NCBI GenBank assembly: GCA_003151595.1
Contig: PLXW01000107.1
Location: 1 to 27,477, forward strand
Length of the DNA: 27,477 bases
Direction of reading: 5' to 3'
Source: Myxococcales bacterium
GTDB lineage: Bacteria; Myxococcota; Polyangia; Polyangiales; Polyangiaceae
Shown: in pieces, positions 16,118 to 24,586 of the stretch
How positions within the stretch are numbered: the stretch's first letter is position 1
How the letters are laid out: each line of letters opens with the position of its first letter
The notes under the pieces: model-generated
Told to the model about the DNA's origin: nothing
What the model saw: the letters and a program-made list of their open reading frames with translations, nothing else
Database searches by the model: none
Made by a program: the position numbers and the translations under genes

Positions 16118-17353
16118 ATGCTGGATTTCACGGAAGAGCAGAAGCTCGCGCAGTCGGCGATGGGGCAATGGTGCGCGCAGAATCTCGAGCCGCACGTGCG
16201 CGCGATGGAAGCCGGCACCGTCTCCGTCTACCCGACGATGCGCGCCATGGCCGCGACGTTCGGCATCCCCGACATGGCGCGCGCCGGCTTCGCGAAGATG
16301 AAGGAGGCGGCGAAGAGCGACGTCCCGAAAGAGAAGGCGGAGAAGGGGGGCCGCCGCGGCGACGGACAGGCGGCGATGATGGCCATCTTGATGATGGAGC
16401 TCTCGCGCTGCTGTCCGGGCTTCGCGCTGGCGTTCGGCGCGTCGCTCGGCCTCTTCGGCGGAGCCGTGATGGCGCGCGGCACGTTGGAGCAGAAGGAGAA
16501 GTGGGCGTTGCCGGTGCTCACGCTGGAGAAGATCGGCGCCTGGGCGCTCACCGAGCCGGGAGCAGGGAGCGACGCCTTCGGATCGATGCGCACGACCGCG
16601 CGCCGCGTCGACGACGCCGACGGAGGATGGGTCCTCAAAGGATCGAAGACGTTCATCACCAACGCGCCGTTCGCCGACTCGTTCGTCGTGTACGCGCGCA
16701 CGAGCGAAGCGGCGGCGGGCGGGCAGACGGGAGAAGGTGAAGACGTCCGCGCGTTCCTGGTCGATCGCACCGCCAAGGGGGTCGCCACCAGCGCGCCCTT
16801 CGCGAAAATGGGAATGCACGCCTCCCCTACCGGCGAGATCTTCCTCGACGACGTCCACGTCGCCGCCGACCAGCTCCTCGGCGGCGAGACCGCGACGAGC
16901 TCACGCGCAGCGGCGAAGGCCTCGCTCTCGAACGAGCGCTTCGGCATGACGCCCATGTGCCTCGGGATGATCGAGCGGTGCCTCGCCGAGTCGGTGAAAT
17001 ACGCAAAAGAGCGCACCCAGTGGGGCAAGCCCATCGCCGCGTTCCAGCTCGTTCAAGAGAAGCTGGCGACGATGTTCACAGCGCGCACCATCGTCCGCAC
17101 GCTCTTACTCCGGCAGCTCGAAGCGGAGCAGACCGGCGCGCCGCTGACGGCCGAGGAGGCCAGCGCGACCAAGCTGTACTGCGCGCGCGCCACGATGAAT
17201 TGCGCGCTCGAAGCCGTGCAGTTGATGGGGGGCGCGGGGTACATGACGGGGAGCGTCGTAGAAATGATGGCCCGCGACGCGAAGCTCTTTCAGATCGGCG
17301 GCGGGACCGACGAGATTCAGATCCTGCGAATCGCGCGCGAGATCCTGGCGTGA
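16118..17353 (+). CDS. Acyl-CoA dehydrogenase
   Basis: FAD-dependent enzyme that makes a 2,3 double bond in an acyl-CoA, 411 aa. Domains: N-terminal helices (1-130; extra Lys/Gly-rich stretch 66-84), the FAD-binding middle domain beginning near IGAWALTEPGAGSDAFG (139-155) and KTFITNAPFADSF, and the C-terminal helical domain (from about 265). In the C-terminal hairpin the sequence QIGGGTDEIQILRIAREIL has Gly where medium- and short-chain enzymes place their catalytic Glu (IYEGT); instead E273 in SNERFGMTPM sits where isovaleryl- and long-chain-type enzymes carry theirs. The predicted substrate is therefore a branched or longer acyl-CoA, but this is inferred. A TTG-start gene follows 19 bp later, likely in one operon. 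Confidence 0.93.
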   Translation: MLDFTEEQKLAQSAMGQWCAQNLEPHVRAMEAGTVSVYPTMRAMAATFGIPDMARAGFAKMKEAAKSDVPKEKAEKGGRRGDGQAAMMAILMMELSRCCPGFALAFGASLGLFGGAVMARGTLEQKEKWALPVLTLEKIGAWALTEPGAGSDAFGSMRTTARRVDDADGGWVLKGSKTFITNAPFADSFVVYARTSEAAAGGQTGEGEDVRAFLVDRTAKGVATSAPFAKMGMHASPTGEIFLDDVHVAADQLLGGETATSSRAAAKASLSNERFGMTPMCLGMIERCLAESVKYAKERTQWGKPIAAFQLVQEKLATMFTARTIVRTLLLRQLEAEQTGAPLTAEEASATKLYCARATMNCALEAVQLMGGAGYMTGSVVEMMARDAKLFQIGGGTDEIQILRIAREILA

Positions 17354-17372
17354 TGCCCTAGACTCGGGAGCG

Positions 17373-17975
17373 TTGCCTCCGACCGAAGAAGTCGTGCTTG
17401 CGCTGCCGAAGGCGTTGGTGCCGATTCGCCACGCTCGGAGCACGGTCCTCATTGGATCGCTCGCCACGATTCGCGAGCTGGGGCGCATTGCGGAGTACGA
17501 GTCGCGCCTCAGCGCGCCGCACCGCGACATCCTGTTCAACCTCGTGGCCGGCACGTGGGTGCCGATCGAGGTCGCGTACGCCCACTACGACGCCTGCGAG
17601 TACCTCAACTTCCCGGTCGAGCAGCAGGTCGCGAACGGCCGAGCGACGTTCGACAAGACGAGCGGCACGCTCCTCGGTACCGTCATCCGGATGGCGAAGG
17701 AGGCGGGAGTCTCGCCCTGGAACATCTTCCCGCAGTTCCAGCGCTTCTGGTCACGCGGTTACGACGGCAACGGCGTCGCCGTCTTCAAGATGGGTCCGAA
17801 AGAAGCGCGCGTCGAGGTGGTGCAGAATCGCCTGTGCGACTCCCGCTACTACCGCAACGCGCTTCGCGGACTCGTCCTCGGCGTGACGGATCTCTTCTGC
17901 TCGAAGTCATACTCCACCGAGAAGCCCGGCATGCGGGTCCCGATGGCTATGACTTTTCGAGTTCAGTGGGCCTGA
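17373..17975 (+). CDS. Uncharacterised protein (about 200 aa), possibly of a myxobacterial paralogue family
   Basis: No certain family. The frame begins with TTG at 17373, with gggag at 17366-17370 upstream, and no ATG appears until deep in the chain; a GTG at 17394 is an alternative. The protein is soluble, no signal peptide or membrane helix. A segment near 108-130 (EAGVSPWNIFPQFQRFWSRG) followed by a strand-rich region (EARVEVVQNRLCDSRYYRNALRGLVLGVTDLF, read in two halves) recalls the DUF2378/TIGR02265-type paralogues that are abundant in myxobacteria, but I hold that only as a possibility. It ends 19 bp before an inverted-repeat element. Co-transcription with the acyl-CoA dehydrogenase does not by itself assign a role. 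Confidence 0.75.
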   Translation: MPPTEEVVLALPKALVPIRHARSTVLIGSLATIRELGRIAEYESRLSAPHRDILFNLVAGTWVPIEVAYAHYDACEYLNFPVEQQVANGRATFDKTSGTLLGTVIRMAKEAGVSPWNIFPQFQRFWSRGYDGNGVAVFKMGPKEARVEVVQNRLCDSRYYRNALRGLVLGVTDLFCSKSYSTEKPGMRVPMAMTFRVQWA

Positions 17976-17993
17976 GGCGCGCGCCCCCCCCAT

Positions 17994-18068
17994 TGTCATC
18001 CTGAGGAGCGCAGCGACGAAGGATCTCCGCGGGTCCCGCTGAGATCCTTCGCTTCGCTCAGGATGACA
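17994..18068. repeat. Inverted-repeat element between converging genes, possible bidirectional terminator
   Basis: Arms tgtcatcctgag (17994-18005) and ctcaggatgaca (18057-18068) are perfect reverse complements, and an inner pair gaaggatct (18018-18026) and agatccttc (18042-18050) matches again, leaving a 15-base loop; the middle parts of the arms are diverged. The sequence tgtcatcctgag...gaaggatct is a dispersed bacterial repeat, seen elsewhere as ILSEAKDL when read through. Here it lies 19 bp after one gene end (17975) and 16 bp from the other (18085), so it could end both transcripts although there is no T run. Confidence 0.85.
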
Positions 18069-18084
18069 GTGATCGCGACAGTGA

Positions 18085-19938
18085 CTACTCCGCCGCGGCA
18101 GCGCTCACTTCGACGACGCGCTTCGCCTTCTTCGCGCGGCGCATCTCCTGAATGAGCGTGAGGTCTTCCTTCACGCGCTGCGCGACTTCGGGCGCCGACT
18201 TCACGGTCGTCGTCACGAGGTTGATCACCATGTGCGGCGACGTTCGCGCGATCTCGCGTGAGCGCTTGCCGAAGCTGGTGACCGACGCGAGGAAGCGCTC
18301 GGTGCGCGTCTTCGTGATGTACGGCGCGATCTCGGCGACGAGATCGGCGCAGTTGCCGGCGTACGAGTGCGGCGCCTTGTGGAGCGCGCTCCCGAACTTC
18401 TTGTTCTTGGCGAGGAACGCCTTGACCTGCTCCTTCGTCACGCCGTGCGTCTCGAGCGCCTTGTCGTACTCGGCGACCGCGGCCTGCTTGGCCTTGAACA
18501 GATACATCTGCACGCGCGAGTAGAAGTTCACTCGCCCGTCGCCGCTCGTCTCGACGGCGCAGAAGATCGTCCCCGGGAACTTCTCGGTGATCGCCGACTG
18601 CACTCCGTCGGACACACCGGCGCTGGGCATGCAGCCGAAGGGCTTCACGCTGAGCGTCATGTGACACTTGGAGTCGACGACGTTCATGATCACCTTGCCG
18701 ACTTCCATGTGGCCTTCGCCTCCACGGATGTCGTTGTTGTAATACTCGTGGCTGATCGCCGCGATGTGATCCATGTCCGGCAACGTGTAACCGTAGAGAC
18801 CGCCGACGTTCGCGAACGTCTGGAAGAGCCCGCGGATGATCCGCTCCGCCGCCCACAGCCCGCCGAGCTTCTTCGCCACGTCGAAGGGCCCCATGTCGCC
18901 CAGGCCGTACTTCGCCTGGTCTTGCCCGTTGAGGTCCTTGCGCTCCTTGGTGTCGTTGCGCCCTTCCCACACCATGTAGAGGATCCAGGCCGTCACGAGC
19001 TGGATGTCGGCCTCGGCCCCTTCGCCTTCGAGGAAGCGCTGAAGCTGGTAGTTGCCGTCCCCTTCGGTCGTCATCGCCCAGAACTCGCCGATGATGCTGA
19101 CCTTGGGCTTGGCGAGGGTCTTGTCGACCTTCACCGAAGCGAAGAGCGGCTTGCACTTCCACAGCGCGTGGAGAATGTTCGTCTGGTTCTCGAGCGCCGT
19201 GTGGATGATCTTCTTCGCGGCTTCGACGGCCTTGTCGGTGTCGCCGACGTTCACTTCGTAGGGACGAAGCCGGTACCCCATGGCGTTGATGACGTCGCCC
19301 ACGAGGAGCGCCTTCACGATCGCCCAGAAGAACGCCGGGTTCAGCTCGAGGCCGGATTCCTCGCCGGTGGCCTGCTTCACGCCGCCCGTTTGCTGGAAGA
19401 GGACGACGCGGAAGCCTTCGAAGCCGGCGTCGCGGAGCGCCTTACGGTACTCGGTGACGTACATGCCGAAGCGGCACGGGCCGCAGGCGCCGGCGGTGAG
19501 GAACACGTAGTTGTCGACGATCTCTTTCGCCGTCATCCCCTTCTGATCGCGCAGCATGATCAGGTACTGAACCAGGTTGCCGACCGTGAAGTACGTCGGG
19601 TTGCACTGGCCGCGGTTGCCGAACTCCTTGCCCACCTGGAGCGCCGAGTTGACCGGAACGTCGAGCGTCTGGACGTTGTACCCAACGCCGCGAAGCCCCG
19701 CTTCGACGAAATAGTCGTGCGCGATGGTGAGACCACCGTTGAGCATCGTGATGTGTTTGCGCTCGGTCTTGGTGAACGTCTTGTTCGCCATCTCCTCGAC
19801 CCACTGCGTCTGCTCTTTGTCGAGCCCGAGGCGCTTTCGCTCTTCGGCTTCGAACGCCTTCAGCTCCTCGTCGAGGTTGTCGACGATGTGGAGTCGCTTC
19901 TTTCCGTCCACGCCTGCGTTGTCGAATGAAGTGGTCAT
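18085..19938 (-). CDS. 2-hydroxyacyl-CoA dehydratase-like protein (COG3581 type), cluster-binding half
   Basis: Partner subunit of an ATP-driven reductase related to 2-hydroxyglutaryl-CoA dehydratase, 617 aa. Conserved cysteine segments are FGNRGQCNPTYFTVGNLVQY (C112), TAGACGPCRFGMYVTEYR (C152, C155) and SVKPFGCMPSAGVSD (C436), which match the segments that bind iron-sulfur clusters in this family; C425 and C460 flank the last. An N-terminal ~65 residues and a C-terminal ~120-residue helical, basic tail flank the core. A ribosome site aaaggga lies 8 bases before the ATG and the stop of the activase gene is just 13 bp upstream, so translation is coupled. The activase gene encodes the matching COG3580-type half; in some bacteria the two halves are fused. 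Substrate unknown. Confidence 0.88.
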   Translation of the reverse strand: MTTSFDNAGVDGKKRLHIVDNLDEELKAFEAEERKRLGLDKEQTQWVEEMANKTFTKTERKHITMLNGGLTIAHDYFVEAGLRGVGYNVQTLDVPVNSALQVGKEFGNRGQCNPTYFTVGNLVQYLIMLRDQKGMTAKEIVDNYVFLTAGACGPCRFGMYVTEYRKALRDAGFEGFRVVLFQQTGGVKQATGEESGLELNPAFFWAIVKALLVGDVINAMGYRLRPYEVNVGDTDKAVEAAKKIIHTALENQTNILHALWKCKPLFASVKVDKTLAKPKVSIIGEFWAMTTEGDGNYQLQRFLEGEGAEADIQLVTAWILYMVWEGRNDTKERKDLNGQDQAKYGLGDMGPFDVAKKLGGLWAAERIIRGLFQTFANVGGLYGYTLPDMDHIAAISHEYYNNDIRGGEGHMEVGKVIMNVVDSKCHMTLSVKPFGCMPSAGVSDGVQSAITEKFPGTIFCAVETSGDGRVNFYSRVQMYLFKAKQAAVAEYDKALETHGVTKEQVKAFLAKNKKFGSALHKAPHSYAGNCADLVAEIAPYITKTRTERFLASVTSFGKRSREIARTSPHMVINLVTTTVKSAPEVAQRVKEDLTLIQEMRRAKKAKRVVEVSAAAAE

Positions 19939-19951
19939 GGTCAGTTCCCTT

Positions 19952-22900
19952 TCAAGCGTCGAGACGGACGACTTCCCCGTCGGAGTTCTTCTTTCCGAGC
20001 TTCACCAACCCCTTGGGCGGTGCCACCGGCTCGGGCGGTAGCTGAGCGACTTCGTACGAATCGACGCGCGCGCGCAGCTCGACGATCTGCGCGAGGATCG
20101 CGGGATCGGTCTGGCTGCGCGACGCGAGCTGCTCGCGACGCAGCTCGAGGAGCTCGAGCCGCTTGCGATCGAGCGCGCGAAGGAGCTCGCCCTTCCGCTT
20201 GCTCGAGTCCTGCAGGCGCTCTTCGTGGAGCTTCAGCGCGTGCGCGTAGGTCTTCACGCGGATCTTGATCGACCCGCCCGGCTTGTTCGCGTCGATGTCG
20301 TGCAGGGCCGCGTACGGCGTCTTGCTCGTCTCGATGATCGAGTCGATGAGCCCGAACGTCGGCGCGTCGTGGCCGCACTTGAACGACGACAGGTCGAGCA
20401 CGACCACGTTCGGATGGTGCGCGGCGAACACCGCGGCCCAGACCTTCTGCGCGCTGTTGACCGAATAGTTCTCCGGCCACACGTGATTGAGCTCGAGGGG
20501 CGTCTTGATGGTCCCCTTGTCGAGCTCTTCTTTGTAATACCGATCGAGGTACTCCCGATCCTTGGGGATCGATCGCACGCTCAAGATCGGATACCCGAGC
20601 ACCTGGAACTCCTCTGGGATGCCGTGGTTGAGCCCCGGGTCGGAGTGGTACGGCCGGCCGATCATCAAGATGGCGACGCGGTCTTCCGCTTCGACGGTCT
20701 CGAGGATGGCGCGCCCCTTCTCTTCGACGTCCTTGTCGAACGCATTGAGCGCCTTCCACGCTTCGCGGCAGGCGTGATCGTTCTCGTCTTCGGTGACGCC
20801 GAGGCGCGGGCCGAAGATGTCGAAGAGGCGCTTGGCCATGAGCGTCGGCTCCATGAAGGAGACCGCCGGGTCCAGGTACTCGATGCCGCGCGTCGCGAAG
20901 AAGTCGACCTCCTTGGTGAAGGCCGCCTTCATGACCTCGGGTGCGCCGGCGACGATGGGACAACTCGCGTTGTCCATCGTGTCGGTCACGAAGTTGTTCA
21001 CGTGCGTGAGGATCGGGAAGAAAATGTAATTGAGCGGGCGCTTCTCCGTGTGCTGCACGAAGAGCAAATGGTGGATGTGCGCCTGCGCGACCTTCGACGG
21101 GTAGCAGGGATCGATCGACCCGTACTTCCCGCCCGCGACCCAGAGCTCCTCGGTCGTCTCGTCGCTGAAGATGACGTTCGTCTTCTTGATGCCGAGCTGC
21201 TCGAAGTACGTCCGGAACCAGGGACCGGTCGAATACATGTTGAGCACGCGCGGCATGCCGATGCGCAGCCGCTTCCGCGCTTCCCACGACTCGGGAGACG
21301 AGCGCTGGAAGGGACGCGCCACTTCGACGCGACGGATCCCGAAGATCCCTTTGCGAACCTCGATCGCCTTGATCGGCCTACCCGCCTCGGGCATCGGCTC
21401 GCCTTCGTAGATGTGCGCGAAGGCGCGGTTGGCCTCGTACGAGACCATGTTCGGGAACTCGGCCGCGACCTTCTTCCGCTCGGCGACGAGGTTGAGCATC
21501 GCCTCCTTCGACTCGACGGTCCCCTTCTCGCACGAGAAGCCGGCGATGTAGCGGCTGGTCGATCCGTCGGGGCGCGTCGTGTCGATGAACGTGCGCTTGC
21601 ACTCGTTCGGACAGAAGTGACAGACGGTCTCTTCGTCGTTCTTGGTCGCGTATTTCAGATCGATCGAAGCGTCGATCCCGATGAAGGAGCTCTTCCCCTT
21701 CCGCTTCACGACGCGGAGGGTCTCCATCGCCGCACCGATCGCGCCGGCTTCGCCGGTGTGCGGGTGCACGTAGACGTCGGCGTTGGGTACGCGCTCTTTG
21801 ATGTAGTCGACCTGCGCCTTTACGGCGGCGAGGTTGTATTGCGTGCCCCCCTGGAGAACGAACTTCGTTCCCAAGGCCGCCATGCGCGGGATCTGCACGA
21901 CGTACTGCCAGACGTTCTTCGGCAGCACCTGCGCGAGCCCGGCGAGCATCTCCTCTTTCGAGAAGCCTTCCTTCTGGAAGTTCACGCGATCGGTCTCGAG
22001 GAAGACCGCGCAGCCGTAGCTGAACTTCGGCGCGAGCTCGGCTTTGAACGCGACGTCGGCGAACGACGTGACCGGGACGCCGAACGAGTCGGCCGTCGCT
22101 TGCAGCAGCATGCCGTTGCCGGCCGAGCAGCTGTTCGAAAGTCGGAAGTTGGCGATGTCGCCGTTCTTCATGAAGAGGACTTTGATGTCCTGCCCGCCGA
22201 TGTCGCAGATGACGTCGACGTCGCCGAAGAAGTGCACCGCGCTGAGCATGTGCGCGACGGTCTCGACGATGTTCACGTCGGCCCGCACGCACTCTTCGAG
22301 CACGTCGGCCGCGTAGCCCGTCGCGCCGAAGCCCATGATCTCGAGCTTCGCGCCTTGCGCTTCCACGCCCGTGCGGAGCTTCTCGAGCAGCTCCTTCGTG
22401 TCGGCGATCGGGTTCCCCTTCGAGAGCTGGTACGCCTTCGCGAGGATCTTGCCGTCCTCGTACGAACAGAGCACCGCCTTCGACGACGTCGATCCACCAT
22501 CGAGACCGATGACCGCGCGCACCGTCTCGCCGGGCGTGAACTCGGCCGGCACGAACTTCGGGATCGCGTAGAGGCGCTTGAACTCGTCGAGCTCCGTCTC
22601 CGTCTTCGCCAGCGGCGGCCCCGCCGACTCACCGAGGCGTGCCTTGCGCCCGTTCGTCATGTAGTCGCGCAGGCCGTTCAGCGTCGTGTCCAGCACGCCG
22701 ACGTTGTCGTCTTCGTGCAGCCCGAACATCACGGCGCCGTACGCCGCGTAGTACTGCGCGTTCTCCGGCACGAAGATCAGCTCTTCGATCGGCACGTCTT
22801 TCGGATACGCGAAGCCGCGCTCGTCCCACGTCTGCGGGATGCGAAGACGCCAGCACTCCTGAAGGAACGGCAGGTACGTGTTCGGCCCGCCGAGCAGGAG

Positions 22901-23617
22901 CACGCGGTGCTTCAACGTGCCGCCGCGCGTGAGGACGGAGAGGTTCTGTAGAACGATCGCGTCAGCGAGCGAGCAGAGCACCTCGTTCGACGGGATGCCG
23001 CTCTTGATCAGGTTGACGATGTCGGTCTCGGCGAACACGCCGCACTTGGCCGCGACGTGATGGAGCTTCGACGAGTCGAAGTGAAGGCTCGTCACCATCT
23101 CGGGCGGCGCGTTCACCTTGAGGAAGCACTTGTCGATCGTCGCGCCCGTGCCCGACGCGCACTTGTCGTTCATCGACGCCGTCGCCGTCTTCTTCAAGAT
23201 GCGCGGACCGTCGACCGGCTTCCATCCGTCGTCGAGGTCGGCCGCCTCGGTCTTGAACATGATGATCTTGGCGTCTTGTCCGCCGAGCTCGATCACCGAT
23301 CCGACGTCGGGGTGCAGATGCTCCACGGCGAGCGTGACGGCGTTCACCTCCTGGACGAACTTCCCGCCCGTCGGTCCCGTGAGCGGACCGGAGCCGGAGC
23401 CGGTGAGGAACATGCGCCACGCGTCCTTCGGATGATCCGGGAACGCGGTGAGGATCGCCTCGAGCATCGAGAGCACGTACTCGGGCTGCTTCGTGTGGTG
23501 GCGCTGGTAGTCGCTCCACAGAATCGCCTTCGTCACAGGGTCGACGACGGCGGCTTTCACCGTCGTGCTGCCTACGTCCATCCCGATCGCGAGGCGGCGT
23601 TCACCGGCGTTTCCCAT
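19952..23617 (-). CDS. Tandem BcrAD/BadFG ATPase activase fused to DUF2229 half-dehydratase
   Basis: Large (1221 aa) ATP-dependent electron-activating protein. First ASKHA domain (about 8-320): DVGSTTVK (14-21), LGGQDAKIIMF, NDKCASGTG (C153) and KCGVFAETDIVNLIKSG (C192), the two cysteines that in HgdC-type activases hold a [4Fe-4S] cluster. Second ASKHA domain (about 365-640): GLDGGSTSSK (371-380), DIGGQDIKVLFM, SNSCSAGNG (C497), YGCAVFLETDRVNF (C536). Then a cysteine knuckle CHFCPNEC...SC (C666, C669, C673, C696), then a DUF2229/COG3580-type region (785-1110): DPCYPSK (C838), NASCPIV (C886), FKCGHDAPTFG (C1081), and a 100-residue coiled-coil-like C-terminus. Canonical activases are homodimers sharing one cluster between two subunits; here both halves lie in one chain. 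GGAGG is 4 bases before ATG 23617. A TetR gene diverges. Confidence 0.93.
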   Translation of the reverse strand: MGNAGERRLAIGMDVGSTTVKAAVVDPVTKAILWSDYQRHHTKQPEYVLSMLEAILTAFPDHPKDAWRMFLTGSGSGPLTGPTGGKFVQEVNAVTLAVEHLHPDVGSVIELGGQDAKIIMFKTEAADLDDGWKPVDGPRILKKTATASMNDKCASGTGATIDKCFLKVNAPPEMVTSLHFDSSKLHHVAAKCGVFAETDIVNLIKSGIPSNEVLCSLADAIVLQNLSVLTRGGTLKHRVLLLGGPNTYLPFLQECWRLRIPQTWDERGFAYPKDVPIEELIFVPENAQYYAAYGAVMFGLHEDDNVGVLDTTLNGLRDYMTNGRKARLGESAGPPLAKTETELDEFKRLYAIPKFVPAEFTPGETVRAVIGLDGGSTSSKAVLCSYEDGKILAKAYQLSKGNPIADTKELLEKLRTGVEAQGAKLEIMGFGATGYAADVLEECVRADVNIVETVAHMLSAVHFFGDVDVICDIGGQDIKVLFMKNGDIANFRLSNSCSAGNGMLLQATADSFGVPVTSFADVAFKAELAPKFSYGCAVFLETDRVNFQKEGFSKEEMLAGLAQVLPKNVWQYVVQIPRMAALGTKFVLQGGTQYNLAAVKAQVDYIKERVPNADVYVHPHTGEAGAIGAAMETLRVVKRKGKSSFIGIDASIDLKYATKNDEETVCHFCPNECKRTFIDTTRPDGSTSRYIAGFSCEKGTVESKEAMLNLVAERKKVAAEFPNMVSYEANRAFAHIYEGEPMPEAGRPIKAIEVRKGIFGIRRVEVARPFQRSSPESWEARKRLRIGMPRVLNMYSTGPWFRTYFEQLGIKKTNVIFSDETTEELWVAGGKYGSIDPCYPSKVAQAHIHHLLFVQHTEKRPLNYIFFPILTHVNNFVTDTMDNASCPIVAGAPEVMKAAFTKEVDFFATRGIEYLDPAVSFMEPTLMAKRLFDIFGPRLGVTEDENDHACREAWKALNAFDKDVEEKGRAILETVEAEDRVAILMIGRPYHSDPGLNHGIPEEFQVLGYPILSVRSIPKDREYLDRYYKEELDKGTIKTPLELNHVWPENYSVNSAQKVWAAVFAAHHPNVVVLDLSSFKCGHDAPTFGLIDSIIETSKTPYAALHDIDANKPGGSIKIRVKTYAHALKLHEERLQDSSKRKGELLRALDRKRLELLELRREQLASRSQTDPAILAQIVELRARVDSYEVAQLPPEPVAPPKGLVKLGKKNSDGEVVRLDA

Positions 23618-23749
23618 CGTTCCTCCGGCTGGATTCGAGAGAGATTCGCCCGACTTCGGCGACTAGACTGGCGTGTCAGTGGCGACAGTCGTAACCCCGA
23701 ACCCCTGCGGGTCCAAGCCTATTCCACGAGATCGCTCGGCTGAGTCGCG

Positions 23750-23767
23750 ACTGACACGCGTGTCAGT
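23750..23767. promoter_or_regulatory. 18-bp perfect palindrome, likely TetR operator
   Basis: ACTGACACGCGTGTCAGT reads the same on both strands and lies between the divergent activase and TetR starts, 132 bp before the former and 67 bp before the latter. TetR proteins bind such palindromes, so this is the probable operator controlling both genes. A nine-base arm, cgtgtcagt, recurs at 23672-23680 with a truncated partner, 55 bp before the activase start; and gtgtcagttt.cgg recurs just after the TetR gene (24556-24569). Confidence 0.75.
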
Positions 23768-23834
23768 TTTCGGACTTCGCCGCCCAAACGACGTGGACCT
23801 CGCGCGTCGTTTCGGAGAGGCTGCGCGAAACACG

Positions 23835-24533
23835 ATGGAGAAGGGCGAGCGGCGGCAACAGATTTTGAACCACGCGCGCGACGTGTTCGCCAAGCGCGGA
23901 TACTACGCGGCGAAGATCGACGACATCGTCGCCGCCGCCGGCGTCGCGCGCGGCACGTTCTATCTGTACTTCGAGGACAAGCGCGCCATCTTCGAGGAGA
24001 TCGTCGACCGCGTCTTCACGCGCCTCGGCATGACGATCCTGCGCGTCGACCCCAACGACGCGGCGCGCACCGTCGGCGAGCAGATCCACGAGAACATCCG
24101 GCGCATCGTGGAGCTGCTGCTCGAGGATCGCGCGACGACGAAGATCATGCTGAGCGATGCCGTCGGCGTCGACGCCGCGTTCGATCGCAAGCTGCTGTCG
24201 TTTTATCACGAGGTCGCGTCGCTCCTGGAGCAGTCGCTCCGCGACGGGCAAGCGCTCGGCGTCGTCGCGCCGGGAGACCCCACGCTGTACGCCTACCTCA
24301 CCGTCGGCGCGATGAAGGAGCTCCTCTACCAAGTCGTGATGCGCGAGTGGGAGATCCCGGAAGAGCGAATCGTCGAAGAGATCTTCGGCTTCTTGAAGCG
24401 GGGGTACCTTCGCGTGGACACGGCGGGTGTAGACACGGCGGACGCGACGGTCGCCGAGGCGAAGAAACCCGACCTGGCGAAATTGCGAGCCAAGGGAAAG
24501 GCGAAGAAGAAACGGAAAGTTCCCACCGTATGA
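23835..24533 (+). CDS. TetR-family transcriptional regulator
   Basis: Ligand-responsive repressor, 232 aa. The DNA-binding domain is complete: ERRQQILNHARDVFAKRGYY, then the helix-turn-helix KIDDIVAAAGVARGTFYLYF (27-46). The ligand-binding part is helical and has no identified ligand. The last ~25 residues are basic (KLRAKGKAKKKRKVPTV), an unusual tail for the family that might touch DNA or simply be a nonspecific extension. ATG 23835 is used; an in-frame GTG at 23673 would put 54 extra residues ahead of the HTH and overlap the palindromic operator, which argues against it. The gene diverges from the activase operon and ends at a strong terminator. Confidence 0.93.
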   Translation: MEKGERRQQILNHARDVFAKRGYYAAKIDDIVAAAGVARGTFYLYFEDKRAIFEEIVDRVFTRLGMTILRVDPNDAARTVGEQIHENIRRIVELLLEDRATTKIMLSDAVGVDAAFDRKLLSFYHEVASLLEQSLRDGQALGVVAPGDPTLYAYLTVGAMKELLYQVVMREWEIPEERIVEEIFGFLKRGYLRVDTAGVDTADATVAEAKKPDLAKLRAKGKAKKKRKVPTV

Positions 24534-24586
24534 CGCCGCCGGCTCGCGGCGCGCTGTGTCAGTTTCCGGAGTAGCTGGAAAAGAAT

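Noticed and set aside
18367..19929. A 520-codon plus-strand frame opposite the 617-aa partner gene
   Set aside because: Same reason: it mirrors a gene with recognisable cysteine motifs and has no motifs of its own.
20225..22951. A 908-codon open frame on the plus strand opposite the activase gene
   Set aside because: It is the antisense of a clear protein with many family motifs; its Arg/Val/Leu-rich translation has no domain, and long antisense frames are normal in such GC-rich DNA.
23673..23834. An upstream GTG start for the TetR protein
   Set aside because: It would put the 18-bp palindrome inside the coding region and add 54 residues with no family match before the HTH.
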